NCBI GenBank assembly: GCA_963777855.1
Contig: CAVZRW010000003.1
Span: 5,660 to 69,659 of the forward strand
DNA length: 64,000 bases
Direction: 5' to 3'
DNA from: Prado023 sp963777855
GTDB lineage: Bacteria > Actinomycetota > Actinomycetes > S36-B12 > CAIYMF01
Part shown: positions 1-7,289 of the stretch, in pieces
Numbering within the stretch: position 1 is the stretch's first letter
Layout of the letters: each line of letters opens with the position of its first letter
Program-made: the position numbers and the translations under genes
The notes under the pieces: generated by a model
Database searches by the model: none
The model's input: only the letters and a program-made list of their open reading frames with translations
Told to the model about the DNA's origin: nothing

Positions 1-2020
1 GGCGGCCAGCACGATGCCTGCGCTGGTGATCACCCCGCCGGTGACGGCCAGGGCGCGCAGCATGCCGGCCCGGTTGCCGTGCTTGATCGTCTCCTCCCGT
101 GCCCGGGTCATCAGGAAGATGTTGTAGTCCACACCCAGGGCGGCCAGGAACACGAACGCGAACAGGGGCACGGAGGGATCCGCGCCGGGCAGGTCCAGGA
201 TCTGGAAGAAGACGATCGCCGAGAGCCCGATGGTCGCCGCGAACGACACCACGACGGTCGCGATGAGCACCAGCGGCGCCACGATCGCCCGCAGCAGCAG
301 GATCAGCACGATCAGCGTCACCAGCAGGACCGCGGGGATGATCACCCGAAGGTCGCGCTGCGCGGCAGCCTTCGTGTCGAGCTGGATGGCGGTGGTGCCG
401 CCGACCAGCGCCTGCGGGCTGACGGAATCGAGGTCCGCGCGCAGCTGCTCCACGGTCTCCTCGGCGGCGACGGAGTCGGCCTGGTCGGCCAGTGTCACCT
501 GAAGCAGGACGTTGCCGTCGACGACCATCGGCTGCGCGTCGGGCCCGGGCGGCCCCGCGACCTGCGGCACGACGCCTGCGACCCCGGCGTTGGCGGCGAT
601 CACCGAGGTCATCTCGGCGGTCAGCTCCTGCGGGCCGATGACGATCGTCTCGCTGCCGGACCCGGCGGGGAAGTGCCGCGCCAGGGCGTCCTGGCCCTCG
701 GTCGACTCGACCGAGACCAGGAACAGCTCGGACTGCGGGACGCCCTCGGCCTTGAACATCGGCACGAACGCGCTCAGGGCCAGCAGCACCGCCAGCGAGC
801 CCAGGAGCACCGCGCGGGGCCGGCGGTCGACCATGGTGGCCACGCGCGTCCAGAACCCGGCGACCTGGGCCTGCGGGTGCGTGAGGTCGAGCTTGGGACG
901 CACCGGCCAGAACGCCTTGCGGCCCAGCATCACCAGGACGGCGGGCAGGAACGTCAACGAGGCCAGCATCGCGAAGAGGATGCCGACCGCGGCCACCGGG
1001 CCGAGGCCGCGGTTGGAGTTCAGCTCGGAGAGCAGCAGGGTCAGCACGCCCAGGATGACCGTGCCGCCCGAGGCGAGGATCGCCTCCGCGGTGCCCTTGA
1101 GGGTGGCCCGCATCGCGTCGACCTGGTACTCCGTGCGGCGCAATTCCTCGCGGAAGCGCGACACCAGCAGCAGGGAGTAGTCGGTGGCTGCGCCGATCAC
1201 GAGGATGAACAGGATCCCCTGGCTCTGGCCGTTGAGGGTGATCACGTCGTTGGCGGCGAGCTGGTAGATCACGAACGACGCCGCGCCGAGGGCCAGGATC
1301 GAGGTCAGCAGCACGATCACGGGCAGCACGGGGCTGCGGTAGACGATCAGCAGGATCAGCAGCACGACGCCGAGGGCGACCAGCAGCAGGATGCCGTCGA
1401 TCTCGCCGAAGGCCTCGGCGAAGTCGGCCAGCACGCCCGCGGGGCCGGTGACGTAGATCTGGGCGCCGAGGGCGCGCGCAGGGCTGTCGGCAAGGATGGC
1501 CCGGATCTGCGTGACCTCCGTGCCGGGCTCCGCCTCGGGGGAGATCTCCAGGTTGGCGATGACGGTGACGGCCTGCTTGTCCTCGCTCGGCACGGGCCCG
1601 ATGACCGGCTGGGTCACGCCGGGCACCTGGGAGATCTTCTCGATGTCGGCGGAGACCGCGGCGAGCTCGGCTGCGTCGACCGGCCCGTCGAACTCGTAGA
1701 CCACGATCGCCGGCAGGGTGTCGCTGGTGGCGAAGTCCAGGCTGAGCTCGCGCACCTTCGTGGACTCGGCGCTGGCCGGCAGGAACCCGGCCGCGTCGTT
1801 CTCCTGCACGTCGGACAGCTGCCCGGCGAACGAGCCCAGCGGGCCGACGACGAACAGCCAGACGACCACGATCAGGGCGGGGACCAACCAGCGCCGCAGC
1901 CGGATGCCGCCGCGGCTGTGCGCGTCGTGCAGCGCACCGCCGTGCCCGTGGCTGCCGGTCGCGGGGTCTGCCGGTCGCGGGGTCGCCGGTCGGCGGATCG
2001 GTGGGCTGGTCGGGTGCCAT
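1..2020 (-). CDS. MMPL/RND family membrane transporter, partial, frameshifted near the start
   Basis: Minus-strand gene whose 3' end lies beyond the left edge. From about 1900 down to 1 it reads as an MMPL-type transporter: a first transmembrane segment (VPALIVVVWLFVV), an extracytoplasmic loop, a block of helices containing GAATDYSLLLVSRFREE, a second loop, and a second helix block with GVDYNIFLMTRAREE, the two repeated signatures of the family. Such proteins export lipids or small molecules using the proton gradient. The best start is ATG at 2020, preceded by GAGGGAG with good spacing, but it is out of frame with the transporter because a 16-bp unit is duplicated at 1952-1983. Removing one copy restores a continuous frame; without that, the transporter frame has no ATG or GTG start. 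The WS/DGAT gene lies just upstream on the same strand, so a lipid-related role is possible but inferred. Confidence 0.85.
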   Translation of the reverse strand, partial: MAPDQPTDPPTGDPATGRPRDRQPRARRCAARRAQPRRHPAAALVGPRPDRGRLAVRRRPAGLVRRAAVRRAGERRGRVPAGQRRVHEGARAQPGLRHQRHPAGDRGLRVRRAGRRSRARRGLRRHREDLPGARRDPAGHRARAERGQAGRHRHRQPGDLPRGGARHGGHADPGHPCRQPCARPRRPDLRHRPRGRAGRLRRGLRRDRRHPAAGRPRRRAADPADRLPQPRAARDRAADLDPGPRRGVVRDLPARRQRRDHPQRPEPGDPVHPRDRRSHRLLPAAGVALPRGIAPHGVPGRRDAGHPQGHRGGDPRLGRHGHPGRADPAALRAELQPRPRPGGRGRHPLRDAGLVDVPARRPGDAGPQGVLAGASQARPHAPAGPGRRVLDARGHHGRPPAPRGAPGLAGGAAGPERVRADVQGRGRPAVRAVPGLGRVDRGPGRPGAALPRRVRQRDDRHRPAGADRRDDLGDRRQRRGRRRRAAGRGAARARRAADGRRRQRPASGDTGRPGRLRRRRGDRGAAARGPRFRQPAGAGRRHHRHPARHEGCRAARPSGDHPRGPAGDADRADPAAAGDRGAAGAHRDRRGVVRGDHRALGDRLLPDPGPARRGSLRAPVRVRVPGRPGCGLQHLPDDPGTGGDDQARQPGRHAARPGRHRRGDHQRRHRAGR
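1952..1983. repeat. Perfect 16-bp tandem duplication breaking the MMPL frame
   Basis: The unit CTGCCGGTCGCGGGGT occurs at 1952-1967 and again at 1968-1983 with no mismatch. Sixteen is not a multiple of three, so the second copy shifts the frame between the ATG at 2020 and the transporter body. With one copy the N-terminus runs smoothly into the first membrane helix. Confidence 0.9.
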
Positions 2021-2060
2021 GGGGACTCCCTCGTCCGGGGTGCGTGCTGGCTGCGTGGTT

Positions 2061-2124
2061 GGTCGTGCGAGCGGGTGGTACCAGCGGGTCGTGCGAGCGT
2101 GGCGGGACGTGGGTCGTGCGAGCG
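2061..2124. repeat. Three copies of a 13-bp direct repeat upstream of the MMPL gene
   Basis: GGTCGTGCGAGCG is present at 2061-2073, 2087-2099 and 2112-2124, spaced 25-26 bp apart, in the 227-bp gap between the WS/DGAT stop and the MMPL start. The regular spacing could suit a regulator binding site, or this may be simple-sequence expansion. No function is assigned. Confidence 0.5.
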
Positions 2125-2247
2125 GGTCGTCGGGTCGTGCCGGACCTGGGGCCGGTTGCGTTCGGCTCATCCTGCACCAACCGCCACCCGCCCTGCAGTC
2201 ACGGGGTGACGGCGCGTCGGCACCGGTGCCGACCGCGGTCGTGGGAG

Positions 2248-3585
2248 TCAGGTGAGGTGCATGGGTGCGGCTGCCAGGGCGTGCAGTTGCTCGGCCAGGG
2301 TGCCGGCCAGCTGGTCGGACTCGGGCACCGCGTCGGGGTCGACGATGACGGTGATGCCCAGGGTGCCGGCGTAGGACAGCACGGCGAAGGCCACGGTGAC
2401 GTTGCCGGCCGTGCTCGTGATCGGCACCACCTCACGGATCGCGGCGCCCGTCAGGTGCAGGAGCTGGTCGGGGCCGTGCATGTTGGTCAGGAAGGAGTTC
2501 ACGAGCCGCTGCCGGTCGATCATCGGGCGGAACAGGCCCATGGCAGCCAGGGCCCGGAAGGCCGGGGTCAGCAGCGCGGCCGAGGCCCCGCGCTGGGTCC
2601 CGCGCTGCTCGGCGGTGACCCGCGCGACCGCGGCCAGGCGGGCGCTGGCGGGGTGGAGCATCGGCACCCGCACGGGCATGACCCCGGTGCTGTTGCCCAG
2701 CTGCTCGGTCGTGGCCCGATCACGGGCGGAGACGGGCACGGAGACCACCAGCTCCGCCACCGCCTCCCCGCGGGCGTCCAGCAACGACTCGAGGGCGCCG
2801 GTGGCGGCCGTGAGCAGCAGGTCGTTGATGGTGGCTCCGTGCGCCCGGGCAGCGGCCCGAACCGGGGACAGGGGCACCTGGACCACGTGGATCCGCCGCC
2901 GCGGGCCGGTGGGCGTGGTCAGCGACGAGCGCGCGGCGGCCCGGGGGCGTTGGGTGCCGAGCTCGCGCAGTCCCGCGCCCAGGGTGGCCAACCCCTCGGG
3001 GAGCCGGCGCACCGCGCGGGCGCGCTGCGCGCGGGCCTCGGCGCGCAGCGCGCGCGGCGTCGGCAGGGGGCGTGCGGCAGGCAGGGGGCGCGGCAGGTCC
3101 ACCGGGGCGCCGTCCACCAGGGCGCCGAGCACAGCGAGCCCGCCGATCCCGTCGGCGAGCACGTGATGGAAGGCCACCACGAGCGCGGTGCGGCCATCGG
3201 CCAGGCCCGTGATGACGCTCGCGCGCCAGAGTGGGCGGGCGCGGTCCAGGGGTGCGGTCACCACGGCCACGGCGAGGTCGAGCAGGGCGCGGCGGTCACC
3301 GGGGGCTGGGCAGGCGGCCTGGTGCACGTGTCGGCCGGGGTCGAACTCGGCGTCATCGACCCAGATGGGCCGCCCGCAGCCGGGCGGCACACGCTGGAGG
3401 CGCTGGCGCATCCGCGGGACCTCCGCGAGTCGGCGCTCCAGCAGCGACCGGACCCGGGCCGGGTCCAGGTCGACGGGATCGAGAACCAGCAGGGCGCCGA
3501 CGTTCATCGGCACCGGACCGACGTCGCTGGCCAGGGCCTGCGCGTCCGCGGTCCCGATGCGCTCGAACCAGCTCGCTGTCGCCAC
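2248..3585 (-). CDS. Wax ester synthase/diacylglycerol acyltransferase (WS/DGAT) family protein
   Basis: About 445 residues. The acyltransferase motif HHVLADG (HHxxxDG) lies near residues 140-146, and the C-terminal half has the NSFLTNMHGP and STAGNVTVAF segments usual for the family. These enzymes move an acyl group from acyl-CoA to a fatty alcohol or diacylglycerol, making wax ester or triacylglycerol. I chose GTG at 3585 because GGAGGG sits seven bases before it; the frame is open further upstream to 3654 but that extension looks non-coding. It is followed on the same strand by the MMPL transporter gene. A second family member lies at 20574-21923. Confidence 0.85.
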   Translation of the reverse strand: MATASWFERIGTADAQALASDVGPVPMNVGALLVLDPVDLDPARVRSLLERRLAEVPRMRQRLQRVPPGCGRPIWVDDAEFDPGRHVHQAACPAPGDRRALLDLAVAVVTAPLDRARPLWRASVITGLADGRTALVVAFHHVLADGIGGLAVLGALVDGAPVDLPRPLPAARPLPTPRALRAEARAQRARAVRRLPEGLATLGAGLRELGTQRPRAAARSSLTTPTGPRRRIHVVQVPLSPVRAAARAHGATINDLLLTAATGALESLLDARGEAVAELVVSVPVSARDRATTEQLGNSTGVMPVRVPMLHPASARLAAVARVTAEQRGTQRGASAALLTPAFRALAAMGLFRPMIDRQRLVNSFLTNMHGPDQLLHLTGAAIREVVPITSTAGNVTVAFAVLSYAGTLGITVIVDPDAVPESDQLAGTLAEQLHALAAAPMHLT

Positions 3586-3709
3586 AGCTGGACCCTCCCA
3601 CGCCGGCCTGCCGTACGCGGTGCTGCGCAGCGGCCGGTATCTGGAGAACACCACCGGCGAACTGGCGGCCCACCTCAGGCCCTCGAAGCGGCCGACGCCG
3701 CCCGGATGC

Positions 3710-5065
3710 CTACGCGGGGGCCGTCGCTGGCGCTGACGCGGCTGCTGGCGACTCGCGACGCTTGTCGATGGCCATCCGCGCCACGTAGGCGGTGACCGCG
3801 GCGATCGCGACCTCGGGGAACACCTGGGTCGCGTTGCTGCCGAACAGCAGGATGGTCAGCGCCACCGCACTCAGCGGCATCTTCATCCCCGCCGAGGCGA
3901 AGGCGGCCATCCCCACGGCCAGGCCGCCGGCGATGCCCAGGCCGGGCAGTGGCGCGATGAGCACGCCCATGGCCCCGCCGATCAGGATGGACGGGAAGAT
4001 CGGGCCGCCACGGAACGCCCCGAGCGACAGCGCGTAGCCCAGGCCCTTGAACAGCAGGAGCATGATCAGCGCCGTCGACCCCCACGAGGACGGGTCGCTG
4101 GTGATCGCCTCCAGGGTGTCGGTGCCCGAGGAGGCCACATCGAACGGGCTGCGGTCGGTGATCAGCGCATAGGCCGAGGCACAGATGGCCACCCCCGCGC
4201 CGACGACCAGCGTGGCGCCGATCAGACGGCCCCGGTCGAGCGGGGCCAGGCGCTCGGCCACGCGGGTGCCCGCGGCGAACACGACGGTCATCACGATGGC
4301 CGCCACGACTCCCACCGGGACGGCCCACAGCAGGTCGCCGAGGTCCGGCGAGGGTACGGAGCTGAGCTTCACCAGCTGCAGGGACTGGTCCTTGATCCCG
4401 GCGGTGTCCCCGAACCCCGAGAAGAGCACGGCGCCCACGCCCACGCCGAGCAGGGTGGGGAGGGTGGCGGCCAGCACCGGACCACCGACGACAGCGACCG
4501 CCTCGGCCATGAACACCGCCGCAGTCAGGGGGCTGCCCAGGACGATCGAGATGGCGGCCGCCGAGCCGGCGATCCCGATCAGGGGCTCGATCTGGCCGCC
4601 GGGGGAGAGTCGGACCACGCGCGAGATCCAGATCGCCAGGCCGCCGCCGATGCCGATGAGCGGCGCCTCCGGGCCCAGGACCACACCCAGGGGAAGGCCC
4701 GCGAGGGCCGCCAGAACGACCCCGGGAACCGCTGCTGGCGGGATGGGCGGACCGCCCGTGCCGTGGGCGGGGATGTGCCCGCCGCGGCCGGGCAGCAGCG
4801 AGATGGCAGAGGCGACGAGCACGCTGGCCAGCAGGAGCCACGGCACCGCCCACCACCACGGGACGGTGTCGTAGCCCAGGTCGGCCGGCAGCGTCTGCCA
4901 CACCCACTCCTGCGCCAGGGAGATCAGCTCGAGGAAGCCGATCGCGACCAGCGAGATGGGCAGGGCCACGAGGACCGAGGAGCCGACCACGCGCAGCAGG
5001 TCAGAGCGACTGGCCTCGGGAGCGGCGGCTGGAGCGGGTGTGGCGGGGGGTGGGGTGGCTGCCAT
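3710..5065 (-). CDS. ClC family chloride channel/transporter
   Basis: 451 residues, about the usual size of a bacterial ClC core without CBS domains. A Pro/Ala-rich N-terminus of about 20 residues is followed by many hydrophobic helices. GPEAPLIGIGGG near residue 131 corresponds to the GxExP filter motif carrying the gating glutamate, and GGPIFPSILIGGAMG matches the later GGxFxPxLxxG motif. A role in Cl- channelling or Cl-/H+ exchange across the cytoplasmic membrane follows from the family. The proline and lysine of the canonical GKEGP are changed, as in several divergent subgroups, so anion specificity is not certain. It lies upstream of the WS/DGAT gene on the same strand, but with a 124-bp gap. 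Confidence 0.88.
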   Translation of the reverse strand: MAATPPPATPAPAAAPEASRSDLLRVVGSSVLVALPISLVAIGFLELISLAQEWVWQTLPADLGYDTVPWWWAVPWLLLASVLVASAISLLPGRGGHIPAHGTGGPPIPPAAVPGVVLAALAGLPLGVVLGPEAPLIGIGGGLAIWISRVVRLSPGGQIEPLIGIAGSAAAISIVLGSPLTAAVFMAEAVAVVGGPVLAATLPTLLGVGVGAVLFSGFGDTAGIKDQSLQLVKLSSVPSPDLGDLLWAVPVGVVAAIVMTVVFAAGTRVAERLAPLDRGRLIGATLVVGAGVAICASAYALITDRSPFDVASSGTDTLEAITSDPSSWGSTALIMLLLFKGLGYALSLGAFRGGPIFPSILIGGAMGVLIAPLPGLGIAGGLAVGMAAFASAGMKMPLSAVALTILLFGSNATQVFPEVAIAAVTAYVARMAIDKRRESPAAASAPATAPA

Positions 5066-5137
5066 CGGGCAAGTATGGACCGCTTGGTCTCACATCACCC
5101 GCGAGGCAGGCCGTGCACCGGCAGGCAGCATGAGGCC

Positions 5138-5360
5138 ATGGCGCTTGCGATCCCCTCGGACCTGGCCCGGGCCGTGGCCGAGGACCCCCTGGAGGACCGG
5201 CGGCCATGGCTGGATCCCGTCGGGCCTGACCGACCGGATGGCCTCGCTCACCGACCTCGACCCAGCACGGTTGCTGTTGTGGCTGTTCGCCCGGCTGGTG
5301 GTGGACCAGGACGTGCGGTCGTCGGTGGCGACCACGGTGACTCGACTGCTGGCTCCCTGA
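5138..5360 (+). pseudogene. Internally deleted remnant of an aminoglycoside (streptomycin 6-kinase-type) phosphotransferase
   Basis: ATG at 5138 opens a frame reading MALAIPSDLA and ending at RRPWLD, like the N-terminus of APH(6)-type kinases. Immediately after, in another frame, the sequence reads SGLTDRMASLTDLDP, LLLWLFARL and TRLLAP followed by a stop, like the extreme C-terminus of the same family. Only about 27 N-terminal and 58 C-terminal residues of a protein normally near 290 remain; the ATP-binding and catalytic parts are gone. The junction lies around 5212-5222. I read this as a large internal deletion. The family match is from memory of conserved ends, so it is moderately certain. 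Confidence 0.5.
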
Positions 5361-5374
5361 AGGGCCGTCACCGG

Positions 5375-7135
5375 TCATTCCAGCGGCGGCGGCCCGTCGT
5401 CGTGGATGGTGAACCCGGCGGGAGTGCGCCACGTCCATCCGGAGGCGGGTCCGGTGTCCTGTGGCGCCGCGGGCTGGACCCGCCGCGCGGACAGCAGGGA
5501 CCAGCCCGCGTGGGTCTTGAGGTTGTGGTGGCGACGGCACAGCGGGCCCAGGTTCGACGCTGTCGTGCACCCTGCGGGCCAGGGGACCGTGTGGTCGAGG
5601 TCGCACCGCTCGGCGGGGCGGCGGCAGCCGGGCATCCTGCAGTGCGGCTCGCGCGCCCGGACGAGTCTGGCCAGGCCAGCGCTGGGCTGGTAGGTGCGGG
5701 AGCTGGTGGCCACCACGGCGCCTGATGCGTCGGTGATCCAGGCCCGCCAGGTGCCGTCGGCGGCCAGCGTCCGGGCGAGGTCGGCGGGGATTGGCCCGAG
5801 GCCGGGAACCACCGCGGGGTCGTCCGTCAGGCCCAGGAGCGTGGCCAGCGAGACGACCACGTTGATCTCGGGCCGCCCGCCCGCCTCAGCCGGGGGTGCG
5901 GACTGCGGTGCGGAGCCGGTGGCCGGGTGCGCGGCCGCGTCCGCGTCAGCCAGGGGCACGGACTGAAGGGCCACGCGGGTGGCGCCCGGACCGGCGCTGG
6001 CGGGTCCGCTCGAGCCCAGCAGGAGGTCGACAAGCACATCGGCGCGGACCTGGTCGCGGATGCGCGTCGGATCGTCCATCCCCTCGGCGATCGCGGTCAG
6101 TCGCCGGTGGATCCGGTACGCGTCGGTGGCGTCGATCCGTGCCTCGAGCACAGCCATGCCGTCGCCGTCCTCGTGGACGCGTACTGCGCGCTGGGCGAAG
6201 GCCCGCGCACGCGCGGCGCGTTCGCTCTCCGGCGCGCGGCGCAGCCGGATCATGCGGGTGTTGCGTGCGACCTCCGCGGACGTCCACGGGCGTCGGCCGG
6301 AGGCCAGTCGCGCCTGGACCCGGTCGACGATCTCGTCGGCTACCTGGCGGCCCAGCTCGTCGGGCAGCCCGGCGAGCTCGAGGACCACGAGTCGCCCCGC
6401 CCACGCGGAGATGCCTGCGCTAGCAACGAGGGCGTGCAGGCGGGGGTGGGACATCAGGTCGCGGGCCGCCGCGATCCGGTTGCTCATGGATCCCGGCGAC
6501 AGCCGAAGGGCCACGGCGAGCTCCTCGCGGGCGGGGTCGGTGATCTGCGGGGCTGCGGGGGTGGGCTTGAGGAGCGTTGGGGTCGGCCCGGCCGCGGTCA
6601 CCAGAGCCGCGGCAGCACCCGCCGCGACCCACGCTGCGCAGGCCTCCCATGCGGCGGCCATCACCACCTGGCATGCGCAGGGCCATCCCGACGCGTGGCC
6701 GGGCGTCGGCCAATCGGCAAGGGCCTCGCCGTCATGCGGGTGCGCACAGGTGGGGTCGTTGGGCAGGCGGGAGAGGGCTCCTGCGAGCGCCTCGCCGGCG
6801 GGCAACCAGAGCAGTCCGCGCACCTCGTCGCGCAGCCGCGTGTCCCACCAGTCCAGCGACGTCCAGTCGGGGTGCTCGTCGCGCCACCAGGCCCGCATCA
6901 GTCGTTCGAACCGCGCGTCACGGGCTGCCCGCGCAGCGGCATCGGCGGGCGCCTCGTCGACCGGCCGAGGATCGACCGGCCCAGGATCGACCGGCCCAGG
7001 ATCGATTGCGGCGCCGGTGGCCTCGACCTGATCGCCCGGGCGCCCGCACCCGGCCGCCGTGTCGGGGCCCGCCTCCGCAAGGTCCCTGCCCGGGCCTCGG
7101 CCCCCCGACGATTCCCCCATCGTTGATTCCCCCAT
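5375..7135 (-). CDS. DUF222 domain-containing HNH endonuclease (13E12 repeat family type)
   Basis: About 586 residues. The central part is a DUF222 domain and the C-terminus carries a zinc-linked HNH nuclease: CRMPGCRRP, then CDLDHTVPW, then LCRRHHNLKTHAGW. These proteins are widespread in actinobacteria, often in multiple copies and sometimes mobile; a DNA-cleaving role is likely but the biology is poorly known. The start at 7135 follows GAGGGGCGAG; an ATG at 7120 is an alternative. The frame is open upstream to 7258, but a perfect SOS box at 7151-7166 lies there, arguing that translation begins downstream of it. A Pro-Val-Asp repeat encoded by a 15-bp tandem repeat (6958-7002) lies near the N-terminus. 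Confidence 0.85.
   Translation of the reverse strand: MGESTMGESSGGRGPGRDLAEAGPDTAAGCGRPGDQVEATGAAIDPGPVDPGPVDPRPVDEAPADAAARAARDARFERLMRAWWRDEHPDWTSLDWWDTRLRDEVRGLLWLPAGEALAGALSRLPNDPTCAHPHDGEALADWPTPGHASGWPCACQVVMAAAWEACAAWVAAGAAAALVTAAGPTPTLLKPTPAAPQITDPAREELAVALRLSPGSMSNRIAAARDLMSHPRLHALVASAGISAWAGRLVVLELAGLPDELGRQVADEIVDRVQARLASGRRPWTSAEVARNTRMIRLRRAPESERAARARAFAQRAVRVHEDGDGMAVLEARIDATDAYRIHRRLTAIAEGMDDPTRIRDQVRADVLVDLLLGSSGPASAGPGATRVALQSVPLADADAAAHPATGSAPQSAPPAEAGGRPEINVVVSLATLLGLTDDPAVVPGLGPIPADLARTLAADGTWRAWITDASGAVVATSSRTYQPSAGLARLVRAREPHCRMPGCRRPAERCDLDHTVPWPAGCTTASNLGPLCRRHHNLKTHAGWSLLSARRVQPAAPQDTGPASGWTWRTPAGFTIHDDGPPPLE
6958..7002. repeat. Three 15-bp tandem repeats inside the HNH endonuclease gene
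   Basis: CGACCGGCC(G/C)AGGAT is repeated three times in phase (15 bp, five codons), producing a Gly-Pro-Val-Asp-Pro type repeat on the minus strand. Because the unit is a multiple of three, copy-number change would not break the frame. Confidence 0.85.
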
Positions 7136-7150
7136 CTCGCCCCTCGTTGT

Positions 7151-7166
7151 TCGAACGTATGTTCGA
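7151..7166 (-). promoter_or_regulatory. LexA-binding site (SOS box)
   Basis: TCGAACGTATGTTCGA is a perfect palindrome matching the mycobacterial/actinobacterial LexA consensus TCGAAC-N4-GTTCGA. It ends 16 bases upstream of the chosen start of the HNH endonuclease gene. LexA repression and DNA-damage induction of that gene is the direct prediction; 13E12-family genes in Mycobacterium tuberculosis are known to carry such boxes. Confidence 0.88.
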
Positions 7167-7289
7167 TCATAACGCCTCATGCCCAGTACGTCCAGCCCCC
7201 ACGGCCTGCTGTGGAAGCGAGCCGCGAGCGGGACGCAACCGGGCGGGCCCCGATTCACCTGATCGGACCAGCCGAGCCCCGTAGCGTGC

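Noticed and set aside
79..3795. A 1238-codon plus-strand open frame
   Set aside because: It is exactly antisense, in register, to the MMPL and WS/DGAT genes. In very GC-rich DNA stop codons are rare opposite real genes; its His/Gln/Arg/Gly-rich translation is typical of such shadows.
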